This document shows, one piece after another, positions 53,600-62,730 of a DNA stretch of 64,000 nucleotides (position 1 is the stretch's first letter; every line of letters begins with the position of its first letter). Made by a program: the position numbers and the translations under genes. The stretch is from Methanoregula sp. UBA154 (GTDB taxonomy: Archaea; Halobacteriota; Methanomicrobia; Methanomicrobiales; Methanospirillaceae): assembly GCA_002502245.1 (NCBI GenBank), contig DAPW01000017.1, positions 1-64,000 on the forward strand. Reading direction: 5' to 3'. The notes beneath the pieces are model-generated. The model was not told the origin of the DNA, searched no databases, and saw only the letters and a program-made list of their open reading frames with translations.

Positions 53600-53956
53600 T
53601 CATGGGAGGGTTACAAACACCTGCCGCCAGACTTTTTTCCCGAGAACCCGGGTCCGGTGCCCCTGCCCGGTCAGGTCTTCTGCAAGCAGGATATCCCCCT
53701 TGCGGAGCACCCGTTTCTCACCGCTTCCGACTTCAATCTCGGCTTCGCCGTCAATGGTGATCACGTATTCCCTGCATACGACATTGTGCCACGCATATTC
53801 CCAGACCGGTGGAATCTCACGGAAGAAGACCGACTTGGCCGGCTCTGGTATCGTGAAGAGACCGAAATCCCCCCGGGACTCGAACGGCACTTCAATTTCC
53901 TCAAAATAAGACCGGTTATCAGTTCCGGTGGAGAGTCGTGTTATCTTCATAGGCAT
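53600..53956 (-). CDS. Cupin-domain protein
   Basis: A 118-aa protein with one cupin barrel. Motif 1 resembles WEYAWHNVVCREYVITIDGE, and motif 2 reads KGDILLAEDLTGQGHRTRVL. The usual paired histidines of motif 1 are only partly present (one His, in AWHN). It may bind a metal or sugar; substrate unknown. The ATG at 53956 has AGGGAAA next to it. The gene fragment ending at 53980 lies just upstream on the same strand. Confidence 0.75.
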   Translation of the reverse strand: MPMKITRLSTGTDNRSYFEEIEVPFESRGDFGLFTIPEPAKSVFFREIPPVWEYAWHNVVCREYVITIDGEAEIEVGSGEKRVLRKGDILLAEDLTGQGHRTRVLGKKVWRQVFVTLP

Positions 53957-53979
53957 TTTCCCTGAAACGATCGTGTACC

Positions 53980-54165
53980 TCAAAAAGGGAAAAACCAATG
54001 CTTTTTTCTCAAGGCCGGCCTGGGTACGTTGCCTGGCACCACCACCACCCATACCCGGTCCTTCATGGCCTCCGGGAAATGGTGGGCATCGATCCACATC
54101 GCATCGTACTCCCCGTAGTTGAAGTACGTCACTCCGTCCACCCGTTGCCGGTATTCAAGGATAGT
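53980..54165 (-). pseudogene. N-terminally truncated gene fragment
   Basis: A 61-codon stretch with protein-like sequence (RVDGVTYFNYGEYDAMWIDA, then HHFPEAMKDRVWVVVVPGNV) bounded upstream by a stop and without a fitting start codon. It ends 24 nt before the cupin start on the same strand. I read it as the remaining C-terminus of a gene that formed an operon with the cupin. The family is unknown to me. Confidence 0.4.
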
Positions 54166-54249
54166 TCAAGATGCAGGGAACAAAACTAATCATCCCGGGG
54201 GAGCACCGTGCCGGATACCAGAATTTCCGGAACTCGCAAAAAAAAGAAT

Positions 54250-54642
54250 ATGTTCCGGTTTTTATATGATGGTTACTTCATGTCATACAGCTTACAGGTA
54301 TATGGTAATCCGTTCCAGCACCAGACCTCATCTGGTGACCGGATCCGGGTATTCCTGATAAGAGGTAAAACTGTGGAAGCCATATCCTTTGAAGTCCCGC
54401 AGGTCTTTGTGCCTGATCCCATCCATATCCATATTCTCCAGGCAGTGTCCGACAAGCAGGGCTGCCACATAGGCCATGTGGTCCAGCAGCTGCTCCCCAC
54501 ACACGGGGAGAGTGGTGTCAGATCCGGTATCCGGGTCTTACTCTCCAAGCGGTTTCTCGACGGAGGAAAATCCTCAAGCGAGATTGTGCTCCGGCTGACC
54601 TCGAAAGGCCGTGTCCTGCTCCAGAAAGCAGACGCAAGTTAA
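54250..54642 (+). CDS. Hypothetical protein with winged-helix-like end
   Basis: About 130 aa from ATG 54250; another ATG at 54280 (MSYSLQVYGN) is possible. The C-terminal 70 residues (IHIHILQAVSDKQGCHIGHV, then GIRVLLSKRFLDGGKSSSEI and VLRLTSKGRVLLQ) look like a winged helix. The N-terminal part is short and uncharacterised. It is preceded by an AT-rich stretch with TATATGA. Function unknown. Confidence 0.5.
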   Translation: MFRFLYDGYFMSYSLQVYGNPFQHQTSSGDRIRVFLIRGKTVEAISFEVPQVFVPDPIHIHILQAVSDKQGCHIGHVVQQLLPTHGESGVRSGIRVLLSKRFLDGGKSSSEIVLRLTSKGRVLLQKADAS

Positions 54643-54685
54643 TCTGCACAATCCGCTCAGGAACTTCGTTGCCGGTCAGCACGAG

Positions 54686-54987
54686 CTACGCCAGCCCGAG
54701 CAGGACCAGCACCACGATTGCGATCAGGATCTTCAGGTACGGGAGCCTTGCCCCCGTTTTCTTTTCCGGCCTGTGCCGTTGTTCCAGCGCGACTCCGCCA
54801 GTTGCCGTCACACCACCGCCCCGGCCGTAGTTCATACTGACGTTCGGCCGTGGTTTACCTTCCAGCTGCCGATACCGGTGCAGGCATGGCTGGGCGGCAG
54901 ACGACAATCCGGACAGCATAGTCCGCCACCGTGCCGGCAGGTGAAGGGGAAAATGCACTCGTTGCCGCAGTGGTCGCAGCGGGCCAT
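54686..54987 (-). pseudogene. AN1-type zinc-finger membrane protein, frameshifted
   Basis: The start (54987, MARCDHCGNECIFPFTC...) is an AN1-like zinc finger, and the frame ends after SWKVNHGRTSV. The rest continues in another frame from about 54860: KPRPNVSMNYGRGGGVTATG, then a C-terminal membrane helix (LKILIAIVVLVLLGL). Both halves make one expected protein of about 100 residues, broken near 54855-54862. The finger is also degraded: RHGGGLCC stands where a Cys after His is usual, and PDC where PDH is usual. Confidence 0.6.
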
Positions 54988-55076
54988 AGTACGTGCTTTC
55001 GATGAGCGGCTATCAGTAATACAGCTCCTGCCCAACGTGTTCGGAAGAAGAGCAGATCGATATCAGGGTTGTCAAT

Positions 55077-55248
55077 ATGCGGAAAAAAGCAGACCTGATC
55101 CATGAGCTGCTTTCCTGCAAGGTCTTTGCGCAGATGAACGATTACCTCTTCAGGCTTATGAAAGAAAAACGCATGGTTGTCTGGCACCTGCATTCAGGGC
55201 AGATTTAAATTCGAACTGCGCGATCAGATACTCGGTCCGGAGGAGTGA
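55077..55248 (+). pseudogene. Possible broken HTH protein fragment
   Basis: A 43-codon ORF (55077-55208; KKADLIHELLSCKVFAQMND, then YLFRLMKEKRMVVWHLH) looks like the end of a winged helix. In the next frame the sequence goes on as FKFELRDQILGPEE to 55248. In the frame of the first part, protein-like codons also occur before the ATG (SCPTCSEEEQIDIRVVN). A shifted and truncated regulator is the simplest reading, with low certainty. Confidence 0.3.
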
Positions 55249-55492
55249 ACATCATCCTCTTTGCCCGGGACATGGAACACCGGCCGGTCTGTTCAGAAGT
55301 GTGCAGTGCGATACTGATAGAAACGAAAGATACCGTGAATACCGGTACTTCTAGTGGTGAAATGACGGACACCGTCCATACGTTGATCTGACCATTCCTG
55401 ACCCTCTTTCTGAGCCGGCAACATCAGGGAGAGGAATCCCCTGGATTACTGGAGCAAACGCCTTATGCCGTATCACACCGGATGATTATATT

Positions 55493-55867
55493 ATGGGGCA
55501 GTACGTGAACGGCGATGTCCTTCTTGCTTCGGTTGCGCTGGATGACCGGACCGCACCCAAGATCCGGCCGGTGGTGGTGATAGGGACAGACGGGCCCGGC
55601 AGAGTCCATATCTGCCCCGTCAGCAGTAAACCGCCCTCCGATGCACCCAGCCTGCCGCTCTCTCTTGACGATTTTGCCACCGGGGGACTTGACCTGTTCG
55701 GTGAGAGCTACGTGATGATGTCACGGGTGCTCACGCTCCTGAGCAGGGACATTATTGGGAAGAAAGGCCGGCTCACACCAGAAGCGCTTGCGGATATTGC
55801 CGACCGGGTACCTGCTGTTTTCCTGGACGGAAGACCGCATAAGAAATCCGGCCGGCCGCACCACTGA
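55493..55867 (+). CDS. MazF/PemK-family toxin-like protein
   Basis: A 124-aa protein with the family start QYVNGDVLLASVALDD and RPVVVIGTDGPGRVHICPVS, the beta-barrel core of MazF/PemK endoribonucleases. The later motif SYVMMSRVLTLLSRDIIGKK and LTPEALADIADRV also match. Such proteins cut mRNA and are usually paired with a small antitoxin. No clear antitoxin gene was found on either side. TATATTATGG at the start suggests its own promoter. Activity is inferred from family. Confidence 0.75.
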   Translation: MGQYVNGDVLLASVALDDRTAPKIRPVVVIGTDGPGRVHICPVSSKPPSDAPSLPLSLDDFATGGLDLFGESYVMMSRVLTLLSRDIIGKKGRLTPEALADIADRVPAVFLDGRPHKKSGRPHH

Positions 55868-56210
55868 CCGCGAATGCGCTTCCCACCGGTCTTCACATGC
55901 AAAGGCCGGGCAACCGGTATAGTCATTTCCTCCCCTCATATAGTACTGATAGCGAAGGCTGCGATGAGGACGATGATGCCAAGGGAAAGGGATTGCCTGA
56001 CACATCACCAGCAGCTTCCCTTTTTTTTTAAGAGGCCCTGCGTGTTGACAAAGGTCCGCACGAGGTCGAGAGCGTAACTGCAAGAAATTGATAATCGATG
56101 AGAGCAGGTGTCCAGTGCTCCCGGCCATTCACCTTGTCAGCTGTCTGGGGTAAGGGAACGTTGATGATCATGCCGCCAGCCGGATATGACGGCTGGTGTT
56201 AAAGCATCTG
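55868..56210. other. Intergenic region with hairpins
   Basis: About 340 bp. AAGGGAA (55981-55987) pairs with TTCCCTT (56016-56022) before a T run, a loose terminator shape after the MazF-like gene. CCAGCCG (56176-56182) and CGGCTGG (56190-56196) form a 7-bp hairpin just downstream of the minus-strand ORF ending at 56211. No gene was seen. Confidence 0.35.
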
Positions 56211-56363
56211 TCACACGGCAGAATATCCCAAAGGAAAAATACAGAACCGCCAGGTAAGGGCTGCACCCAGCGGGTACAGGAGCTGCCCCTGCCGGCTCCA
56301 CAGGGTTGCCCCCACGAGGACAACATCGTACACCATCCGGAAGAGCAGGATATTATGGTACAC
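56211..56363 (-). CDS. Possible small membrane protein, GTG start
   Basis: A 50-aa hydrophobic ORF (MVYDVVLVGATLWSRQGQLL, then YPLGAALTWRFCIFPLGYSA) starting with a GTG at 56363 that overlaps the TAG stop of the upstream ORF (TAGTG). Protein-like codons also continue before the GTG, so it may be the end of a longer gene. Hydrophobicity and coupling support it; nothing else does. Confidence 0.3.
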   Translation of the reverse strand: MYHNILLFRMVYDVVLVGATLWSRQGQLLYPLGAALTWRFCIFPLGYSAV

Positions 56364-56695
56364 TATGAAGAAGTTCCTGATAAGGTGCTTTTTTCCGCCC
56401 GTATCAGGACGGATGTGATACCCACGGGAAGGTCCAGCGAGATGATGAGGTCATGCAGGTGATCAGCCCTGAGCCAGATCGTTCCACCGGGTATCCCCGG
56501 AAGTACCATGGCGCTTGCGAAATCAGCCGAATCCGCCATTTTTCTCATCCCTTCAAAAGAGAGCGATGGTGTCTGGAGATCTGCCAGGATATCTTCAGAG
56601 TCCCCCGCAACCAGGAGAAGGAGGGTGATGCGACTGGCGGTCCGGTCGGTCAGGGGAAATGAAATTCCCTGGCGGAAGGCGTGGATCGGTTCCAT
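56363..56695 (-). CDS. Hypothetical protein, 110 aa
   Basis: An ORF with protein-like composition (RITLLLLVAGDSEDILADLQ, GTIWLRADHLHDLIISLDLP). AGGAAG lies 5 nt before the ATG. It contains no motif I recognise. It overlaps the start of the small membrane ORF, as in an operon. It may be a gene remnant, since this part of the window holds several broken genes. Confidence 0.4.
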   Translation of the reverse strand: MEPIHAFRQGISFPLTDRTASRITLLLLVAGDSEDILADLQTPSLSFEGMRKMADSADFASAMVLPGIPGGTIWLRADHLHDLIISLDLPVGITSVLIRAEKSTLSGTSS

Positions 56696-57022
56696 GCGCT
56701 TCCTGTCCGGATGATAGACCGGAGAAGCAGATCCGGATTTTGGTGCGTTACCAGATGCCCGGGGAAGAATTAAAGCTTACCGGGTTTTCAGGTTATTTCC
56801 TGTTCCTTCAGGCATCTCTTCCCGGGAAAAGACAGGATCTCACTCCGGTTTATTTCATGGGATAAGGCCCGGCTTCTGCTCCGTTCCTGGATCTGAACCG
56901 GAAAAAGCCGGTACGGGATCTTCCCTGACCGGGGGGTCACCTCTTGAAATGTTCCTTTGTTCTTCGGGAGCCATCTGGAATGCATCAGTATCCTTATTAT
57001 CCGGTGCGATAAGGTTGTTGAG
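56696..57022. other. Intergenic region before the MptG fusion
   Basis: About 330 bp between the divergent 110-aa ORF and the chorismate-lyase/MptG gene. It should contain the promoter of the latter; no clear TATA element stands out. No gene or repeat was seen. Confidence 0.35.
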
Positions 57023-58555
57023 ATGGACATTGCACGGGCGATTGCCGATATGGAGGTGCAGGTCGGCCGGATCTCCCCGGTCCAGAAATTCCTGCTCGGC
57101 ACTGACGGGTCGGTCACCCAGATCCTCGAATCAATCACCGGGAAAAAAGTGGTCATCAGGACCCTTGTCCAGAAGGTTATACCTGCTGACCGGGTTGCTG
57201 CCGAGAACCTGAGTGTCGCCGAGGGCGACCCAATCAACTTCCGGATTGTGGAGATCCGGACGGAAGAGAGCGGGGAAGTGCTGATCTACGCGGTATCCCA
57301 TACTCCGATCAACCGCCTCTCGCCGGCTTTTAAGGATGACCTGATGAAGGCAGATATTCCCATCGGGAGGATCATCAAACGTCACCATATCGAGGCACGT
57401 CGGGAGATCCTGAATGCCCGCGTTACGCCGGCTGATGACGAGATCAGCAGGGTCTTTGCGATCTGCAGGAACGAACCGGTCCTCACCCGGCAGTACCAGA
57501 TCATCCATGCGGATAAACCGCTCATCTTTATCGAGGAACAGTTCCCTTACAACCGTTTCCTTGATACACGCCGGGTCATCATCCGGACGCCCTCCCGGCT
57601 CCATGTCACATTAATCGACATGCACGGGGGTTCCGGCCGGGTTGACGGCGGGGTTGGCATCACGCTGGACGAGCCCGGCATGCTGCTGGAGGCGGAACTC
57701 TCACCGGTGCTCTCTGTGAGCGGGGGCGACCCGGCCCTGCAGGAACGGGTCCGCAGTATCGCAATGGACGTGCTGCAAAAACTCGGGGCGGGAGGGAGTG
57801 TTGCAATCACGGTCCGGAGTTACTTTCCGTCTCACGCAGGACTCGGGAGCGGGTCGCAGCTCGGGCTTGCCGTTGCCCGGGCAATAAGCGAACTCCATGG
57901 CCGGCACCTGCCGGTCAGGGAGCTGGCCCGGCTCGTGGGCCGTGGCGGAACCTCCGGTATCGGTACGGCAGCCTTCGAGTACGGGGGATTTATTGTTGAC
58001 GGCGGCCACCGCTTCGGTGCCGGGGGCGAGAAGACTGATTTCCGCCCGTCCGCTGCATCCCGGGGTGTCAGCCCGCCGCCCATGATCGCCCGTCACGATT
58101 TCCCCTTGGACTGGCGCATCCTTCTCGCCATCCCGGCGGTCCCTGCCGGAGCAAGCGGGAAAATTGAGACGGATATTTTCAGGGACCACTGCCCGGTCCC
58201 GCTCGATGAGGTGCGGGAGCTCTCCCACGAGATACTGATGCGGATGCTACCGGGCATTGCAGGGCGCGACCTCGACCTGTTCGGCTCCTCGGTCAATGCC
58301 GTCCAGCACCTCGGGTTCAAGAAGGTGGAGCTCTCCCTCCAGCCCCCGCAGGTGACCGGTCTGCTCAACGTGCTGCGCGAGGCAGGGGCGGCAGGTGCCG
58401 GCCTCTCCTCGTTTGGTCCCGCGGTGTATGCCTTTGGCGACACCGGTATGGCGGGGATCGGGCAGGCTGCACAGGAGTTCATGAAAGAATCAGGAGGAGG
58501 AACGACATGTATCACCGTAGCTCGGAACAGCGGGGCGGTGGTAAGGGTGGCGTGA
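57023..58555 (+). CDS. mptG: Chorismate-lyase-like domain fused to beta-ribofuranosyl phosphate synthase (MptG)
   Basis: A 510-aa fusion. Residues 1-180 resemble chorismate pyruvate-lyase/DUF98 proteins (VQKFLLGTDGSVTQILESIT, INFRIVEIRTEESGEVLIYA, DIPIGRIIKRHHIEARREIL). Residues 183-510 are the GHMP-fold synthase that joins phosphoribosyl pyrophosphate to a benzoate with loss of CO2, the first committed step of methanopterin (RTPSRLHVTLIDMHG, SHAGLGSGSQLGLAVARAI). Chorismate lyase makes 4-hydroxybenzoate, a known precursor in methanogens, so both steps would be in one chain. ATG 57023 follows AAGG; the upstream frame is not protein-like. Confidence 0.87.
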   Translation: MDIARAIADMEVQVGRISPVQKFLLGTDGSVTQILESITGKKVVIRTLVQKVIPADRVAAENLSVAEGDPINFRIVEIRTEESGEVLIYAVSHTPINRLSPAFKDDLMKADIPIGRIIKRHHIEARREILNARVTPADDEISRVFAICRNEPVLTRQYQIIHADKPLIFIEEQFPYNRFLDTRRVIIRTPSRLHVTLIDMHGGSGRVDGGVGITLDEPGMLLEAELSPVLSVSGGDPALQERVRSIAMDVLQKLGAGGSVAITVRSYFPSHAGLGSGSQLGLAVARAISELHGRHLPVRELARLVGRGGTSGIGTAAFEYGGFIVDGGHRFGAGGEKTDFRPSAASRGVSPPPMIARHDFPLDWRILLAIPAVPAGASGKIETDIFRDHCPVPLDEVRELSHEILMRMLPGIAGRDLDLFGSSVNAVQHLGFKKVELSLQPPQVTGLLNVLREAGAAGAGLSSFGPAVYAFGDTGMAGIGQAAQEFMKESGGGTTCITVARNSGAVVRVA

Positions 58556-58884
58556 TGTTCCGGTTAAACCATCGCATCGTGGTCGTGCCGCGAATATCCG
58601 CCATTTCAGGAATTATATGTTCATCATGAGCGATCTATTGTCACAAGATACTGGAGACCGGCATCTGCCTTGCATCAATGCCTTGCACCGGGGGAGAAGC
58701 GGTTAAAAATTAAAGAGTATATTTTTCGAAAGAAATAATACGAAATCAATTTCTTTTATGTTACTGACGGAAATTTTTTTTAAAAGGGATTTTTTCTGTT
58801 CTGACAGGCATTAGAAAATTTAATATAATAGAATAGATAACTATCTGATTGCTCAATGCAGTCCGGTTATTTTACGGGATACAT
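58556..58884 (+). promoter_or_regulatory. AT-rich promoter region of the HTH-PAS kinase
   Basis: About 330 bp of AT-rich sequence in contrast to its surroundings. TTTAATATAATAG near 58819-58831 is a likely TATA element, about 60 nt before the ATG at 58885. A TTTTTTTTAAAAGG stretch (58777-58790) lies further upstream. The upstream 36 codons from a TTG at 58849 are less likely to be translated. Confidence 0.45.
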
Positions 58885-61800
58885 ATGGAGAATTATAATC
58901 AGGAACTCGAACAGATAAAAAGAGTTCTGCGGAGCTCAGCGAAGGGACTTACGGTCACCGAGATAGCCCGCCATATGCAGGTAAACCGGAATTCAGTAGC
59001 GAAATACCTGGACATACTTCGTACGTCCGGCCTGGTTGAGATGAAAGCCGTGGGTTCGGCAAAAATCTACTCCCTCACCAAGCGTGTCCCAATCAGTTCA
59101 ATTCTCAGCCTTTCCTCAGATTATATCTTCGTTTTGGACAATGATGCAAAAATTACATATGTCAATGACAATGTTCTAAATTTTGAACAGAAGACCGTTG
59201 AGGAGATTATCGGAAAAGACGCGGAAAGTGTATCCCTCGCATTTTTTTCCACGCCGGATATCCATAAACTGATAACCGAAGGGATAACCGGCAAGGAAAT
59301 TATCCGGGAATTTGAGGTCGTAAAAGACGACCAGCACTTTTTTTTCCGGGCGAAATTCGTTCCGAGTATTCTTGAGGACCGGAAAAAAGGACTCCTCCTG
59401 CTCCTTGAGGATATCACTGAGGTCAAAAAATACCAGAAACAACTGGAAAAAACAGTCGCCGATCAGGACAAAGAGCTAACATCCTCGTACCTGAAACTCA
59501 CCAGCGAACAGGAGATCAGTAAGGAGGTCAAGGATGCTTATGAGGAGAGCGAACGCCGGTACCATAACCTGATCGAACTCGCCCAGGAAGGGATACTGAC
59601 CGTTGACATGGACGGGTTGATCACCTTCACGAACACGAAGCTCTCCGACATTCTCGGGTATCCCGCAGAGGATATAGATGGCCGGTCGATTTATTCGTTT
59701 ACCGATGAGAGAAATGCTGCCATTCTGAAAAGGAACGTTGCCCGCTTAAAGTCAGGAAACCCGCAGTGTTTTACCATAACCTTCACGAAGAAAGATGGTT
59801 CTTTCGTCTATACCCGGCTGACAGCATCTTCGGGTCGCGATCAGAGCGGAAAATATTCCTACGGGCTTTTCCTCATCTCCGATATCAGTGAACTGAAAAA
59901 AGCAGATGAGGCCGTACAACAGAGCGAACTGCATTACCGCAGGCTCATCGAGACGATGCCCAACGGCGTTATCACCATCAGTATGGATGGGATCATCCAG
60001 ACTACCAATATCCAGGCCGCGAAGATGCTGGGATGTGTAAAGGTTGAAGATGCCATCGGGAAGAACCTGTTCGATTACATCGCGCCAACCGATCTTGAGA
60101 AATGCACCAATGCCCTGAAGCGCGCAACGGACAGGGGATTCTCCAAAAGTACGGAATGTACCCTCATATCACAGGACAGTACCGGTTTTTGCGTGGAAAT
60201 CAACGTATCAACTATGAGAACTGATTTCAGCATCGCATCGGTAGGAAACCCCGGCGCGGCTCCAGTGGTGTATGTCTGCATCCTCTCGGATATCACGGAG
60301 CGCAGGAAGGCTGATTACCTTGTCAGAAAATCCGAAGAGAAACACCGGGCACTTGTCGAGGGGATCAGCAATATCATCTTCACAACGGATACAAAAGGTA
60401 AACTCACGTATGTAAGCCCGGTCATCAGTCACGTCCTGGGTTATGACCCCGCTGAGCTGGCCGGTAAACACTTTTACCGGCTTGCCCCGCTTGATGAACG
60501 GCACAAGCTCGGCCTGATGCTCAAGAATGCCCTCCTGGATAAGACCAGCCCTGAATGGTTCAGGATGGTGGATAAAACAGGAAACCTTCACGATGTTCGG
60601 ATCATTGCACAACCGTACTGGGAAAAGGAAGAACTGTCAGGCATTAACGGGCTGATCGAAGATATCACTGATCTGAAAAAAGCTGAATACGATCTCAGGC
60701 AGATCGAACTCCAGTATAAAGCGGTTGTTGAAGACCAGACGGACCTGATCTGCCGGTTTTATCCCGACTTTTCCATAACGTTCGTAAACCCGGCATTTTT
60801 TCGGTATTATCAGAAGCCCCAGAGCGAGATCCTGGGGAAGAACTTATTCACTATTGTTACCCAGAACGAAAAGAAGAAGATCCGGGAGATCACCGGCAAC
60901 CTGACGCCGGAACGGCCGGTAAAGACATTCGAACACGAGAGTGTCTCGGCCAAGGGAGTCCTGCACACGTATTATACAACGATCCGGGCAATTTATAATA
61001 CAAACAACGAGGTGACAGAGTTCCAGTCCAGCTCCCGGGACATCACCGAGCTCCAGCAATACTATGAGAAATCGCAGCACCTTCTTGAAGAACTGCAGAT
61101 ACACCAGAGAGATCTGGAAGCCCAGAATGAGGAACTCATGTTGCTCCGTCAACAAGCGGAGCGCTCAGAACGGGAATACCTTGACCTGTATGACAGTGCT
61201 CCCGCCGGTTACTTTACCCTTGCTCCGAACGGGAAAATTACCCGGGTAAACCTGACCGGTGCAGCCCTCCTTGGCGAAACACGGGAACATCTCCTGAACA
61301 GGTCGCTCCAGGACTATATTTCTCCGGAGAACTGTGAAACCTTCCTTGCATTCTGCAGGCGGATCTTTGAATCGTCCAGGAAACAGAAATGCGAGATCAC
61401 CCTCATCCGGGCTGACACCGGTGAGCATCTGGTAATCCAGGCTGACGGCAAGAGAATCGAACTTGAGCCGGGAGCAGAGAAAACGTGCCGGATTGTCATG
61501 ACGGATATCACCGATCGCGTCGTGGCGGAGAAAACCTTAGGCGAGAGCGAGAACCGGTTAAGGGAGATGATTGAAGGCTCGTCAGTACCGACGTTCGTGA
61601 TCGATACGAACCATCAGGTAGTGTACTGGAATAAAGCGATGAGTGCATGTACCGGTTTCAGAGCAGAAGAGATGACTGGTACCACGCTGCACTGGAGAGG
61701 ATTCTACCCGGCAAAACGCCCCTGTCTTGCTGATCTCGTGATCGATGGCGCTTCCGATGAGATCCTCCAACTATACCCGGATATCGCATCCAGGTCCCGG

Positions 61801-62613
61801 CTTATCGAAGGTGCATACGAGGCGACCAATTTCTTCCCGTCAATGGGCGACAAGGGAAAATGGCTCCAGCTCACTGCATCACCCGTGTATGATACCCGGC
61901 AGAATATCATCGCCGTACTCGAGACTGTCGTTGACATTACCGACCTGAAACTCGCTGAAGAGACGGTAAAGAGTGCCAATATAAAACTTAACGCCCTGAC
62001 CAAGATCACCCGCCATGACATCATCAACCAGCTGACCATCCTGCTGGGCTATGTCGGGATCCTTGAACAGATGCTGCCGGATAATACAGAGATCAGAAAA
62101 GATGCCGAGAAGATTAAAAATGCTGCACGCACGATCCAGGATCTTATCGCATTTACCCGGGAATACCAGAACCTCGGCATGGAACTGGCACGCTGGCATA
62201 CGCTGGATCATCTCGTGAAAACTGCGCTGGACAAGGACAATGCCTGCTCGGTGAAGCTCAGGATGGATCCAAAACCCGTCTCGATTTATGCCGACCCGCT
62301 GATCGAGCGGGTCTTTGTCAACCTCGTGGACAACGCGATCCGTCATGGGGAGACGGTATCTGAAATCCGGGTGTCGTTCGTGGAATCAGAACATTCAGGA
62401 ACGATCATTTTCGAAGACAACGGGAAAGGAATCCCGGCTGCACAAAAGACCAGGATCTTCTCCAAGGGCTCCGGGAAGACCCCGAAATTCGGCCTCTTTT
62501 TATCCAAGGAGATCCTCGGGTACCATGATATCTCGATAAAAGAGACCGGCGAACCGGGGGTGGGGGCACGGTTCGAGATTGAAGTACCGAGGGGTAGGTA
62601 TAAGGTCGGGTAG
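58885..62613 (+). CDS. HTH-multi-PAS sensor histidine kinase
   Basis: A 1242-aa protein with no membrane segment. Residues 1-70 are a winged helix (GLTVTEIARHMQVNRNSVAK, then GLVEMKAVGSAKIYSLTKRV). About seven PAS domains follow, separated by helical linkers, with repeated openings such as YHNLIELAQEGILTVDMDG and YRRLIETMPNGVITISMDG. The kinase core has the phospho-acceptor H1044 in TRHDIINQL and an ATPase domain with N1150 in NLVDNAIRHG, DNGKGIP and a final G box. It has no receiver domain. A DNA-binding domain at the front of a soluble kinase suggests that it senses and acts on DNA itself (inference). Confidence 0.88.
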   Translation: MENYNQELEQIKRVLRSSAKGLTVTEIARHMQVNRNSVAKYLDILRTSGLVEMKAVGSAKIYSLTKRVPISSILSLSSDYIFVLDNDAKITYVNDNVLNFEQKTVEEIIGKDAESVSLAFFSTPDIHKLITEGITGKEIIREFEVVKDDQHFFFRAKFVPSILEDRKKGLLLLLEDITEVKKYQKQLEKTVADQDKELTSSYLKLTSEQEISKEVKDAYEESERRYHNLIELAQEGILTVDMDGLITFTNTKLSDILGYPAEDIDGRSIYSFTDERNAAILKRNVARLKSGNPQCFTITFTKKDGSFVYTRLTASSGRDQSGKYSYGLFLISDISELKKADEAVQQSELHYRRLIETMPNGVITISMDGIIQTTNIQAAKMLGCVKVEDAIGKNLFDYIAPTDLEKCTNALKRATDRGFSKSTECTLISQDSTGFCVEINVSTMRTDFSIASVGNPGAAPVVYVCILSDITERRKADYLVRKSEEKHRALVEGISNIIFTTDTKGKLTYVSPVISHVLGYDPAELAGKHFYRLAPLDERHKLGLMLKNALLDKTSPEWFRMVDKTGNLHDVRIIAQPYWEKEELSGINGLIEDITDLKKAEYDLRQIELQYKAVVEDQTDLICRFYPDFSITFVNPAFFRYYQKPQSEILGKNLFTIVTQNEKKKIREITGNLTPERPVKTFEHESVSAKGVLHTYYTTIRAIYNTNNEVTEFQSSSRDITELQQYYEKSQHLLEELQIHQRDLEAQNEELMLLRQQAERSEREYLDLYDSAPAGYFTLAPNGKITRVNLTGAALLGETREHLLNRSLQDYISPENCETFLAFCRRIFESSRKQKCEITLIRADTGEHLVIQADGKRIELEPGAEKTCRIVMTDITDRVVAEKTLGESENRLREMIEGSSVPTFVIDTNHQVVYWNKAMSACTGFRAEEMTGTTLHWRGFYPAKRPCLADLVIDGASDEILQLYPDIASRSRLIEGAYEATNFFPSMGDKGKWLQLTASPVYDTRQNIIAVLETVVDITDLKLAEETVKSANIKLNALTKITRHDIINQLTILLGYVGILEQMLPDNTEIRKDAEKIKNAARTIQDLIAFTREYQNLGMELARWHTLDHLVKTALDKDNACSVKLRMDPKPVSIYADPLIERVFVNLVDNAIRHGETVSEIRVSFVESEHSGTIIFEDNGKGIPAAQKTRIFSKGSGKTPKFGLFLSKEILGYHDISIKETGEPGVGARFEIEVPRGRYKVG

Positions 62614-62730
62614 AAAACTGGTTTTATATTCACGGATTTACCATAAAATTTTCAGATAACCATTAATCCTCCCGACTACCTTTTATTGATTATTGTCCGG
62701 AGGCACTGAATCAAGGGAACGTGAGTTATC

